64,000 nucleotides of DNA, taken from the NCBI GenBank assembly GCA_026707325.1, contig JAPOXA010000007.1:1-64000 (forward strand), given 5' to 3'. A program made the position numbers and the translations under genes. The notes under the pieces were generated by a model, which worked only from the letters and a program-made list of their open reading frames with translations, was not told the DNA's origin and made no database searches. Source of the stretch: Acidobacteriota bacterium. Lineage in GTDB: Bacteria > Acidobacteriota > Thermoanaerobaculia > Multivoradales > Multivoraceae. Every line of letters begins with the position of its first letter. The first letter of the stretch is position 1. Positions 15,258 to 22,600 of this stretch are shown here, in pieces.

Positions 15258-15348
15258 CACCTGCTCCCTGCCCACGGGTGGGACGCGCGATACGGGGCCG
15301 CCGGCCCCGGCCCCGGCACACCTGCTCCCTGCCCACGGGCGGGACGCG
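15258..15348. repeat. Pair of 30-bp direct repeats
   Basis: CACCTGCTCCCTGCCCACGG begins both 15258-15287 and 15319-15348; the two 30-bp units differ at one position. The period is 61 bp and only two copies exist. Confidence 0.85.
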
Positions 15349-15398
15349 GTCCTCGTGACGGTCGGCTTCGCCGACGAGCGCTGGCTCGCGGCCTCAGA

Positions 15399-15441
15399 GG
15401 TGCCGGCCTTTGGCCGGCGCGTTTCGAGGCCGCCTCTGGCG
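15399..15441. repeat. Dispersed hairpin repeat, copy f, partial
   Basis: First hairpin GCCGGCCTTTGGCCGGC, the linker GCGTTTC and a second hairpin GAGGCCGCCTC; the GCGCACCCAG tail is missing. Confidence 0.6.
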
Positions 15442-15795
15442 TCAATCGGCGGGAACGTCGGCGTAGCCGGCGTAGTCAAGGCAAGGCTGCTGGGCCAGCT
15501 CTCACCGCGGAATCCGGGCAACGGGCTGGCGTACCGCGCGCGGGCCGACCACGGTGCAGCCTAAGCGATTCTGCCGCTTGGGCTTACGCCGATCAGGCCT
15601 GGACTGGGCGGGTTCACCCGAAAGGGCTTGACAACACCCCTTATGACGTGCTTTCTTCTCTCCTGTACGCGGCCGTCAGGCAGCCGTCAGCCCCGTCAGG
15701 CACGGGTCATCCGGTCCGCAGCCACTCCAGGACCGATACCCGCCATGGGCGTCTGGCGCGCCGGTGCAAGGGTTCAAGGGCACCTGGGGGGCACC

Positions 15796-16860
15796 GTGGC
15801 CGCAACGGATCGGCGCGAGAGCAGCACTGTCGAGGAAGGCGGCGGGACGGCCCGGGCCGACCGAGCGTACTCGGCGAAGCCAAGCAGTCCCCTCGTCAGC
15901 GACGTGCTCCGAAGGTCGCTCGCGGAGAACACGCGGATCGCCTATCGTGCCGGCTGGAAGCGGTTTGCCGGCTACTGCCGCGCCACCGACACGGAACCGA
16001 TGGACGCAACGCCGGCCGACGTCGTGGACTTCCTGGTCCGGCTGGCGTCGACGCCACGCTCACCACGAGCCACCACGAAACGCGGTGAACCGCTGGCGCC
16101 GGGCACTCTCAGAATCTGTCTGGCGGCAATCAACCGGCAGTTCAGCGACCGGGACAGAGTCTCTCCGGCTCGTCACCCCGACGTCGCGGCCGCCCTGCAG
16201 GCGCTGGGGCGGCTCTCGAACATGCGGCGCCGGCAGGTCAAGGCCCTCCGGGACCACGAGATCGTGAAGATCCTCGGATACTGCGACGAGCGGGCCACGC
16301 GCAAGGGGCACCGCCTCATTGCTTGCCGCGACGCCGCCCTGCTCGTCGTCGGCTTCGCCGGGGCGCTCCGCCGCTCCGAGATCTGCGGCCTCCGGTTCGG
16401 GGACGTGGAGTTCCTGGGCGAGCGGAAGAGTCGGAACGGCATGTTCCTCGACATCCGGCGGTCGAAGACGGACCCGTACGGACGCGGCGAGCGCATCGCG
16501 ATACCGAACGGCGCGACGATCCGGCCCGTCAAGCGACTTCGGGACTGGCTCGCGCTCTCCCGCATCGAACGCGGGCCGGTGTTCCAGACGATGCGCCGGG
16601 GCGGACACCTGCAGGGCCGGGCTCTCGGCCCGTCGGACGTGGCGCGCCTCGTGAAGCAGTACGCAGGCGCCATCGGTCTGGATCCCGCCGAGTACTCGGG
16701 ACACTCCCTGAGGGCCGGTTTCGTCACCAGCGCCGCCGCCCACCACGCCCGTCTCGACAAGATCATGGAGGTCACGCGGCACAAGAGCACCGACATGGTG
16801 CTCCGCTACATCCGCCAGGCCGATGCGTTCGAGGACCACGCCGGGGACGGCTTTCTCTAG
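15796..16860 (+). CDS. Module 2 tyrosine recombinase
   Basis: Predicted 354-residue site-specific integrase, clearly homologous to the module 1 enzyme over its whole length but with many substitutions. Active-site residues are all present: R192 (ALRRSEI), K224 (RRSKTD), H303 and R306 (GHSLRAGF), H329 (TRHKS) and Y338 (LRYIR). GTG 15796 is preceded by a GGGGGG stretch; ATG 15745 is an alternative that adds 17 residues. The stop codon is followed after three bases by a remnant of a response regulator gene, and the 3' end of tRNA-Ser lies 134 bp further, a common position for island integrases. Confidence 0.9.
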   Translation: MAATDRRESSTVEEGGGTARADRAYSAKPSSPLVSDVLRRSLAENTRIAYRAGWKRFAGYCRATDTEPMDATPADVVDFLVRLASTPRSPRATTKRGEPLAPGTLRICLAAINRQFSDRDRVSPARHPDVAAALQALGRLSNMRRRQVKALRDHEIVKILGYCDERATRKGHRLIACRDAALLVVGFAGALRRSEICGLRFGDVEFLGERKSRNGMFLDIRRSKTDPYGRGERIAIPNGATIRPVKRLRDWLALSRIERGPVFQTMRRGGHLQGRALGPSDVARLVKQYAGAIGLDPAEYSGHSLRAGFVTSAAAHHARLDKIMEVTRHKSTDMVLRYIRQADAFEDHAGDGFL

Positions 16861-16863
16861 CCA

Positions 16864-16938
16864 GGAGTGGGGGCGCCGGCCTACGTGCTCAACGAACGAG
16901 GCGTGGGCTACCGGATGCCCCGGCCCGGCGGCGAGTAG
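16864..16938 (+). pseudogene. C-terminal remnant of an OmpR/KdpE-type response regulator
   Basis: The frame encodes GAPAYVLNERGVGYRMPRP followed by GGE and a TAG stop at 16936-16938. The NERGVGYRMP text matches the last beta-hairpin of winged-helix response regulators (typically TxxGVGYRF). No start or receiver domain precedes it; it begins right after the recombinase stop. I read it as the tail of a gene truncated when the island formed. Only about 24 residues remain, so chance similarity is possible. Confidence 0.5.
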
Positions 16939-16993
16939 GCGGCCGGCGCCCGGGCGTACAAGACCCGACACCGGTCGAAGCTCGCTGACAAAG

Positions 16994-17084
16994 TGGCGGA
17001 GGGGGTGGGATTCGAACCCACGGTGGACTGTTAATCCACGCCGGTTTTCAAGACCGGTGCTTTCGACCACTCAGCCACCCCTCC
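16994..17084 (-). tRNA. tRNA-Ser(UGA)
   Basis: Cloverleaf with acceptor GGAGGGG, long variable arm (GTGGATTAACAGTCCAC), anticodon loop CTTGAAA and encoded CCA. It lies just downstream of serS on the same strand. Confidence 0.95.
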
Positions 17085-17097
17085 GCGGGACTGGCCT

Positions 17098-18390
17098 CTA
17101 GCCTGACACGATCTCCTCCACCCCGCCGACGTACGGCCGGAGCGCCTCGGGGATGCGCACGGAGCCCGACACCGTCTGGTAGTTCTCCAGCAGCGCGACC
17201 AGCGTGCGGCCGACGGCCAGGCCGGAGCCGTTCAGCGTGTGGACGTGGCGCAGGCCGCCGCCGCCCTGCGGGCGGTAGCGGGTGTGCACTCGCCGCGCCT
17301 GGAACGCTTCCGCGTTGGAGCAGGACGAGATCTCCCGGTAGGTCGCCTGGCCCGGCAGCCAGACTTCGAGATCGTAGGTCTTGGCCATGGCGAAGCCCAT
17401 GTCGCCGGTGCTCAGGCAGACGACCCGGTAGGGCAGTTCGAGTCGCTGGAGCACCTTTTCGGCGTGAGCCGTGAGTTGCTCCAGGGCGTCGTGACTGGCC
17501 TCGGGCGTCGTCACCTGGACGAGTTCCACCTTCTGGAACTGGTGCAGGCGGATGAGCCCGCGGACGTCGCGTCCATAGGAACCCGCCTCGGCCCGAAAGC
17601 AGGGCGTCAGCGCGGCGTACCTGAACGGCAACTGGTCTTCCTCGAGCACTTCGTCGGCGTGCAGATTGACCAGGGGCACCTCGCCGGTCGGGATGAGGTA
17701 GCGCTCGTCCGGTTGAACGTGGAAGAGATCTTCCTCGAACTTCGGGAGCTGGCCGCTGCCGAAGAGGCACTCCCGCTTCACCAGGAACGGCGGCAGCACC
17801 TCGGTGTAGCCGTGCTCCTCGACATGGAGGTCGAGCATGAAGGCGGCGAGCGCCCGCTCGAGGCGGGCGCCCCAGCCCATGTAGGTCACGAAGCGGGCGC
17901 CGGCGAGCTTGGCGCCGCGCTCGAAGTCGAGAATGCCGAGCTCGGGGCCGATGTCCCAGTGGTTCCTGGGCTCGAAGTCGAAGGGGGGCGGTTCGCCGAC
18001 GACCCGCTCGACCCGGTTGGCCGACTCGTCGGCGCCCACCGGCACGGACTCGTGGGCGATGTTCGGCACCTGGAGCTCGGCCTCGGTCAGCTCCCCTTCG
18101 GCCTTCTCGACCGCCTCCTCGAGGTGGTCGATGCGGACCTTGAGCCCGGTCATCTCTAGAATCAGGTGCTCGGTGTCGTCCTTCTTCGCCTCGCCCTGAG
18201 CCTTCAGCCTGCCGATCTCCTGGCCTGCCAGCCGCCGGCGATGCCGGAGTTCCTCGAGTTCGGTGAGCGCCTCGCGGCGTCGGCGGTCGCTGGTCGTCCA
18301 CTGGTAGACCAGCGCGGGGTCGACGCCGCGCGCTTCGACCGCCGCGGCAACCCGCTCTGGTTCGCTTCTGAGCAGTTCTCGGGGCAACAT
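17098..18390 (-). CDS. serS: Seryl-tRNA synthetase
   Basis: Predicted 430-residue class II aminoacyl-tRNA synthetase. An N-terminal coiled-coil arm (residues about 25-110) binds the long variable arm of tRNA-Ser. The catalytic core contains [10 protein letters not shown], motif 2 [33 protein letters not shown] and motif 3 [16 protein letters not shown]. Length and domain order are normal. Its gene is followed by tRNA-Ser(UGA) after 13 bp on the same strand, so enzyme and one substrate may be co-transcribed. Confidence 0.97.
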   Translation of the reverse strand: MLPRELLRSEPERVAAAVEARGVDPALVYQWTTSDRRRREALTELEELRHRRRLAGQEIGRLKAQGEAKKDDTEHLILEMTGLKVRIDHLEEAVEKAEGELTEAELQVPNIAHESVPVGADESANRVERVVGEPPPFDFEPRNHWDIGPELGILDFERGAKLAGARFVTYMGWGARLERALAAFMLDLHVEEHGYTEVLPPFLVKRECLFGSGQLPKFEEDLFHVQPDERYLIPTGEVPLVNLHADEVLEEDQLPFRYAALTPCFRAEAGSYGRDVRGLIRLHQFQKVELVQVTTPEASHDALEQLTAHAEKVLQRLELPYRVVCLSTGDMGFAMAKTYDLEVWLPGQATYREISSCSNAEAFQARRVHTRYRPQGGGGLRHVHTLNGSGLAVGRTLVALLENYQTVSGSVRIPEALRPYVGGVEEIVSG

Positions 18391-18440
18391 GGCGGTGGCA
18401 GTCTTCCAACGTTCGTCCCTCAGGGCAAGGATCGCAACTG

Positions 18441-20309
18441 ATGACCGACCCAGAGCCAGCCTCGACCTCCGGCGCGCCTTCGGCGCTGACCTGGGCAGCC
18501 GCCCTGCCGCCTCTGCTCGCCGGGTTCGCGATGTTCGCCCTGGCCGGCGTCGAGCGCGACCCCCAGGCAGCCGCCGAAGGCCGGTACCTGGCGCTCGCGG
18601 CGACCACGGTACTCCTGGCCGCGGCCGGCGTGGCCCGGCGGCCCTTCGGCGCGCCGGCGCTGGCCCTGCCGGTGCTCGCGGTGGTTGCGTTCATGGCCAT
18701 CCCGCCCGGTGGCCCGGCGCGCGGAGCGGCGATGGGGGCGCTGCTCTGCCTCGGCCCAGCCGCGCTGCTGGTGGACAGCCTGATCGCCCGGCGCGCCGAG
18801 CTGTTCGAGCCGCCGGGCTCGCTCGAACCGGCCCGGCTGTTGCGGCTGGGCGTCCTGCTGGCGGCAGCGCTCATCGGGCTCAACCTGCTCCTTCGGCAGG
18901 GAGAGCTGCTCGACGGTTCGACGCTCAGGCTGCTGGTCGTCCTGGTCGCCATTCCGGCCGCGGCGACGGTGATCGTCCTGGTGCTGTTCGCACGCTTCGG
19001 CGCTCCGGCCCTGGCGGGGACGGCGGCTCTGCTGCTGGCCGCCGGCGGCGTGCGCTCGAACGTCGTCCTGGTGCTGGCGGCGGCCGCCTGCGCCGACGCC
19101 CTCGCGCGCGCCCTGGAGCAGCGCTGGCCGGCGCTGGCGGGAGCGGCCGGTCTGGTGCTCGCCGCCGTGCTCGGCGTCGTCCTGCTCCGCGAGCCCGCTT
19201 TCGGGGTACTCATCGCAGCCATGGCCGCAGCGATCGTCTGGCCCCGTTTCGCCCTCGCCATCGTCCTGGTCCTGGCCGGCGCCCTGACCGTGTGGCAACC
19301 ACTCGAAGCGGGCACGCCCTGGCCCGACGTGTTCGCCGGACTGCCCCTGGTGCTGATCGCGGCGCCGAGCCTGATCGGCAGGGGAAACCTGCCGACAGTG
19401 GCCGCGGCCGCGCTGCTGGCCATCGCCGGCCTGCGGTTCCTGCCCCCGCAGCAGGCGCTGCTGGCGGGCATCGCCCTGTGGACCGTGCTTTACGCGAAGC
19501 GGTCGGACGGCCTGTCCGCCGACGACCCGCCGCCGGTCGGTCCCTGGCACAGCCTCGCGCTCCGCGGCGACGCCGCCGTGTTCGGCTACTGCCTGCAGGG
19601 AGGCCTGCTAGCGTTGGCGACGCTGTCGGCGACGTATCCGTGGCTCCAGCCGGCCCATCTCGACGATCGGCTGCGCGCCTTCGGACTCGGCGGCGGGCTC
19701 GAGCACTGGTTCGCTCTGGGCGGCATCCTTCTGCTCGCCCACGCGTCGGCCGCGCTGGTCCGCAGGACGCCGGCGCCGCGGGTGCTGGTCCTCGCCCTGG
19801 CCGCCGTCCTGCTGACGACGGCCGCGCTCGGCGCATGGGACGCCTTCAAGCCGCGGTGGACGCTGCTCAGCTCGCCCCGCCAGGTGCTGACGGTGGACAG
19901 CCCCCGTTGGACGGCCCCGGGCGGTGGCTGCGGGAAGCTGATCCTCGACACGGCGGTCGCCAACAGCGGCGGGGTCGCCGCCGGCCAGCCCGTGGCGCGT
20001 ATCGGCGTCGGCGCCGCCGGGGACGTTGGCGCGGGCATCGGGCCTGGGGCCGCCATCCTCCGGCACGGCGAGGACACCGGCGAGTGGTCGGCCCGCGCGA
20101 GCGGCGACCTCGCCGGCCGGAAGCCCTGGCTGCACTGGGCCGCCGCCGGCGATGGCGAACCGTTCTTCGGCACCCGCTACCGGAGCGAAGTCGACCTGAC
20201 GCCCTTCTGCGGCAAGGGTGACCTGGTGGTCGTCCGGGATCCCGGACTGCCGGAGCAGGTGGAACTGACGCTGTTCTTCGCTCTTCAACTCGGCGAACCC
20301 GACGCTTGA
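18441..20309 (+). CDS. Multi-span membrane protein of the polysaccharide locus
   Basis: Predicted 622-residue integral membrane protein, family not recognised. Many hydrophobic helices fill residues about 15-470, followed by an extracytoplasmic C-terminal domain of about 140 residues starting near [13 protein letters not shown] and containing [20 protein letters not shown]. The layout (polytopic region plus soluble tail) is seen in polymerase or transporter-like proteins of surface polysaccharide loci, but no O-antigen ligase/polymerase motif was identified. Its stop overlaps the TTG start of the next glycosyltransferase by 4 nt, indicating co-translation. Confidence 0.7.
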   Translation: MTDPEPASTSGAPSALTWAAALPPLLAGFAMFALAGVERDPQAAAEGRYLALAATTVLLAAAGVARRPFGAPALALPVLAVVAFMAIPPGGPARGAAMGALLCLGPAALLVDSLIARRAELFEPPGSLEPARLLRLGVLLAAALIGLNLLLRQGELLDGSTLRLLVVLVAIPAAATVIVLVLFARFGAPALAGTAALLLAAGGVRSNVVLVLAAAACADALARALEQRWPALAGAAGLVLAAVLGVVLLREPAFGVLIAAMAAAIVWPRFALAIVLVLAGALTVWQPLEAGTPWPDVFAGLPLVLIAAPSLIGRGNLPTVAAAALLAIAGLRFLPPQQALLAGIALWTVLYAKRSDGLSADDPPPVGPWHSLALRGDAAVFGYCLQGGLLALATLSATYPWLQPAHLDDRLRAFGLGGGLEHWFALGGILLLAHASAALVRRTPAPRVLVLALAAVLLTTAALGAWDAFKPRWTLLSSPRQVLTVDSPRWTAPGGGCGKLILDTAVANSGGVAAGQPVARIGVGAAGDVGAGIGPGAAILRHGEDTGEWSARASGDLAGRKPWLHWAAAGDGEPFFGTRYRSEVDLTPFCGKGDLVVVRDPGLPEQVELTLFFALQLGEPDA

Positions 20310-22600
20310 AGAGAGCATTGAACGAGGCTGATGCCTCGCGCGTTTCAACGCCGCCTTCGGCGGCAGCGGGTCAGAGGACCCGCGCACCCAGCGGAGGGGC
20401 GGCGCCGTCGCTGTCCTACGTCATACCGACGATCGGCGTCCCGGAGCACCTGGAGAAGTGCCTGGCGTCGATCTACCGGGATGGTGAACGGCTCGATGTA
20501 CCGGCGGAACTGGTCGTCGTGTGGCAGGCGCCGAGTACCGGGGACGCCGAGGGCGCCGAGGGCGCAGGGGACGCGGCGGACGCCGGGGGCGCCGGCGGGT
20601 CGGCGGCCCTGCGCGAGTTGTCCGGGCGACTTGCGGCGGCGCGGCCGGGGGCGATCGCCGGAGCGCCGCGGATCGTCGAACTGCCCCGGCCGGCCGGCTT
20701 CGCTCGCGCGGCGAACGACGGCATCGCGGTCAGCAGCGGCGACTGGATCGCACTGGTGAACGACGATGTCGTGCTGGAGGCTGGATGGGCGCGTCGGTTG
20801 CTCGGGGCCGCGGGAGGTGATTCCGGGGTGGCCGCGGCGCAGGGGATCAATGTGATGGCCGGCGGCGACGGCGGTGGCGAGGAGGAACGCGTCGACGGCG
20901 CGGGTCTGGCGTGGAACCAGCGCTTGCAGGCGGTCCAGCTTGGCCGCGGGGAGCCGGTGGAGGCGTGGGCCGCAGAGGCCGCCCACTGGGTGCGCCGGCG
21001 TGTCATCCGTGCGCCCGATGACGGGCGCACGGACTGTGACGCGTGTGGCGCGGGCCCGCGCCACACGGGTTCTCGCCGGCCGCCGCCGGAGGCGGCATCG
21101 AAACGCGCCGGCCGTCAGGCCGGCTCCGCTCGGAGCTACGGGGTGTCCGCCACCGCCGCGATCTACCGTCGTGACGCGCTCGTGGAGGTAAGCGCCGCCG
21201 GCGATGCGCTCAGGCCGTTCGAGGAACGGCTCGACAGCTACTACGAGGACGTCGAGCTGGCGGACCGGCTGCATGCGGCCGGATACGGCGCGCTGGTGGT
21301 GCCGGCGGCGCGCGCGGAACATGCCGGGGCGCTGTCGAGCCGGAGCCCGCAGGCCGCGCGGCGCAGGACGCGGCGCGTCTACGCGAACCGGCTGCTTGTC
21401 CTGGCTCGGCTTCTCGGCCGTGGTTTCTGGCTCAGCCTGCCCGTACTGCTGGCGCGGGACGTTGTCGACGTACTGCGGCGGCCGAAGACGGCGCCGATGC
21501 CGGGCGACCTGGAGCCGCCTGGCATCGTCGACCTCGTCTGCGCCTGGGCCCGGGCGGCGCGGCTGCTGCCGCGGTTCGCCCACCTCGGCCGTGGTCGTCG
21601 AACACTACAGAGAGGCCCCACACTGGGTGCGCCGGCGCCCTCGCCGGCCGCCGCTGGAGGCGGCGTTGAATCGCGCCGGCCGTCAGGCCGGCACCGCAGT
21701 GTGCAGCCGGTCCTCACCGCCGTGGCGCCGCACTGGCACGACGAGGAGCACCTCGCCGGGCTCGTGCGGAACTGGCCCACGGACGCGAGCTTCGAGTTGA
21801 TCGTCGTCGACAACGGCTCGGACGGCGACCTGACCGAGCTTGCAGCCGGCCGGTCGAATGTCAGCGTGCTGAATCCCGGCCGCAACCTCGGGTTCGGCGC
21901 GGCGGTGAACCGCGGCGCCGCCGCGGCCGGCGGCGACCTGATCCTGATCCTGAACACGGACGCCGTCCCGGAACCGGGGGCGCTGGACACCCTGGTCGAG
22001 GCCATGGCGGACCATCCCGACGCCGCCGGGCTCGCGCCCCGGCTGCTCGGCGCGGACGACGCTCCCCAGGCAGGCTGGCAGCTTCGGCGGCTACCCACGC
22101 TTCGCACCCTGGTAGGCTACTGCTGCTTCGTGGAGCCCGGGCCACAGCCGGAGCCGGCTGCCGGCACGCCGGTAGAACAGCCTGCCGCCTGCGCGCTGCT
22201 GCTGCGTCGCGCCGCGTTCGAGAACGCGGGCGGCATGGACGAACGCTTCTGGCCCGCCTGGTTCGAAGATGTCGACCTGGCGCGCCGGCTCGCGGACCGT
22301 GGCGAACGGGTGCTGTACTGGCCGGACGCCGTCTTCCGCCACGGGCTCGGCGCCTCGGTGCCCCGGCTGGGCTACGGTGCGTTCCTGGCCGCGTACTACC
22401 GGAACCTGGACCGCTATGCGCGGAAGCACCATGGCCGCGGTGGAGTTCTGCTGCTGCGGGCCGTGCTGGCGGGCGCGGCGCTGCTTCGTATCGTGCTGTT
22501 GCCGCTTCGGCGGCCGCGGCGGGCTCGGGGTCGTGGTGACGCCCTGGCCGGGCTGTGGCGGCTGGCGGTGGGAGCGGTTGCGGGCTGGAGGGGACGGTGA
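20306..22600 (+). CDS. Tandem GT2-GT2 glycosyltransferase containing three repeat copies
   Basis: Predicted 764-residue protein with two family 2 glycosyltransferase domains. Domain 1 starts at SYVIPTIGVPEHL and shows LVNDDVV and YYEDVELADRL; domain 2 starts at VLTAVAPHWHDEEHL and shows VVDNGSDGD, LNTDAVPEPG and WFEDVDLARRL. The TTG start at 20306 overlaps the previous stop (TTGA), and no better start exists between the first repeat and domain 1. Copies of the dispersed repeat encode the N-terminal residues 7-30, an insert inside domain 1 and the linker between domains. It probably adds sugars to a lipid-linked surface polymer. It may be two ancestral genes joined through a repeat. Confidence 0.8.
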   Translation: MKRALNEADASRVSTPPSAAAGQRTRAPSGGAAPSLSYVIPTIGVPEHLEKCLASIYRDGERLDVPAELVVVWQAPSTGDAEGAEGAGDAADAGGAGGSAALRELSGRLAAARPGAIAGAPRIVELPRPAGFARAANDGIAVSSGDWIALVNDDVVLEAGWARRLLGAAGGDSGVAAAQGINVMAGGDGGGEEERVDGAGLAWNQRLQAVQLGRGEPVEAWAAEAAHWVRRRVIRAPDDGRTDCDACGAGPRHTGSRRPPPEAASKRAGRQAGSARSYGVSATAAIYRRDALVEVSAAGDALRPFEERLDSYYEDVELADRLHAAGYGALVVPAARAEHAGALSSRSPQAARRRTRRVYANRLLVLARLLGRGFWLSLPVLLARDVVDVLRRPKTAPMPGDLEPPGIVDLVCAWARAARLLPRFAHLGRGRRTLQRGPTLGAPAPSPAAAGGGVESRRPSGRHRSVQPVLTAVAPHWHDEEHLAGLVRNWPTDASFELIVVDNGSDGDLTELAAGRSNVSVLNPGRNLGFGAAVNRGAAAAGGDLILILNTDAVPEPGALDTLVEAMADHPDAAGLAPRLLGADDAPQAGWQLRRLPTLRTLVGYCCFVEPGPQPEPAAGTPVEQPAACALLLRRAAFENAGGMDERFWPAWFEDVDLARRLADRGERVLYWPDAVFRHGLGASVPRLGYGAFLAAYYRNLDRYARKHHGRGGVLLLRAVLAGAALLRIVLLPLRRPRRARGRGDALAGLWRLAVGAVAGWRGR
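20324..20391. repeat. Dispersed hairpin repeat, copy g, at gene start
   Basis: Hairpins GAGGCTGATGCCTC, GCCGCCTTCGGCGGC and GGGTCAGAGGACCC with tail GCGCACCCAG. Stem sequences differ from copy d but stay self-complementary. It is translated as the N-terminus of the glycosyltransferase. Confidence 0.85.
20984..21126. repeat. Dispersed hairpin repeat, copy h, inside a gene
   Basis: Inverted orientation: starts CACTGGGTGCGCCGGCG and ends GGCCGTCAGGCCGGCTCC. It carries an extra internal part with GTGCGCCCGATGACGGGCGCAC and GTGTGGCGCGGG...CCCGCGCCACAC hairpins. It is read in frame within GT2 domain 1 of the fused glycosyltransferase. Confidence 0.85.
21619..21696. repeat. Dispersed hairpin repeat, copy i, in domain linker
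   Basis: Inverted orientation, CACACTGGGTGCGCCGGCG to GGCCGTCAGGCCGGC with a GCCGCCGCTGGAGGCGGC hairpin between. It is translated as the linker between the two GT2 domains. Confidence 0.85.

Larger units (their letters stand above)
15195..15795. other. Long gap before module 2 recombinase
   Basis: About 600 bp with no convincing gene. It holds two 30-bp direct repeats, a partial dispersed repeat and an isolated TTGACA at 15628-15633 without a matching -10 box at normal spacing. The homologous gap in module 1 is only about 165 bp, so this region has been expanded. Confidence 0.6.

Noticed and set aside
15258..15348. CRISPR array
   Set aside because: Only two repeat units, no cas genes and no further spacing.
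15628..15656. Sigma-70 promoter for the module 2 recombinase
   Set aside because: TTGACA is present but no acceptable -10 box occurs 16-18 bp downstream.
16994..17084. tRNA-Ser as a proven attachment site
   Set aside because: No second copy of the tRNA 3' end was found within the window, so only proximity supports it.
17048..19471. 807-codon open frame on the minus strand across serS and the next gene
   Set aside because: It is a high-GC shadow: it runs through the tRNA, serS in another frame and the antisense of the membrane protein, with low-complexity arginine/alanine text.
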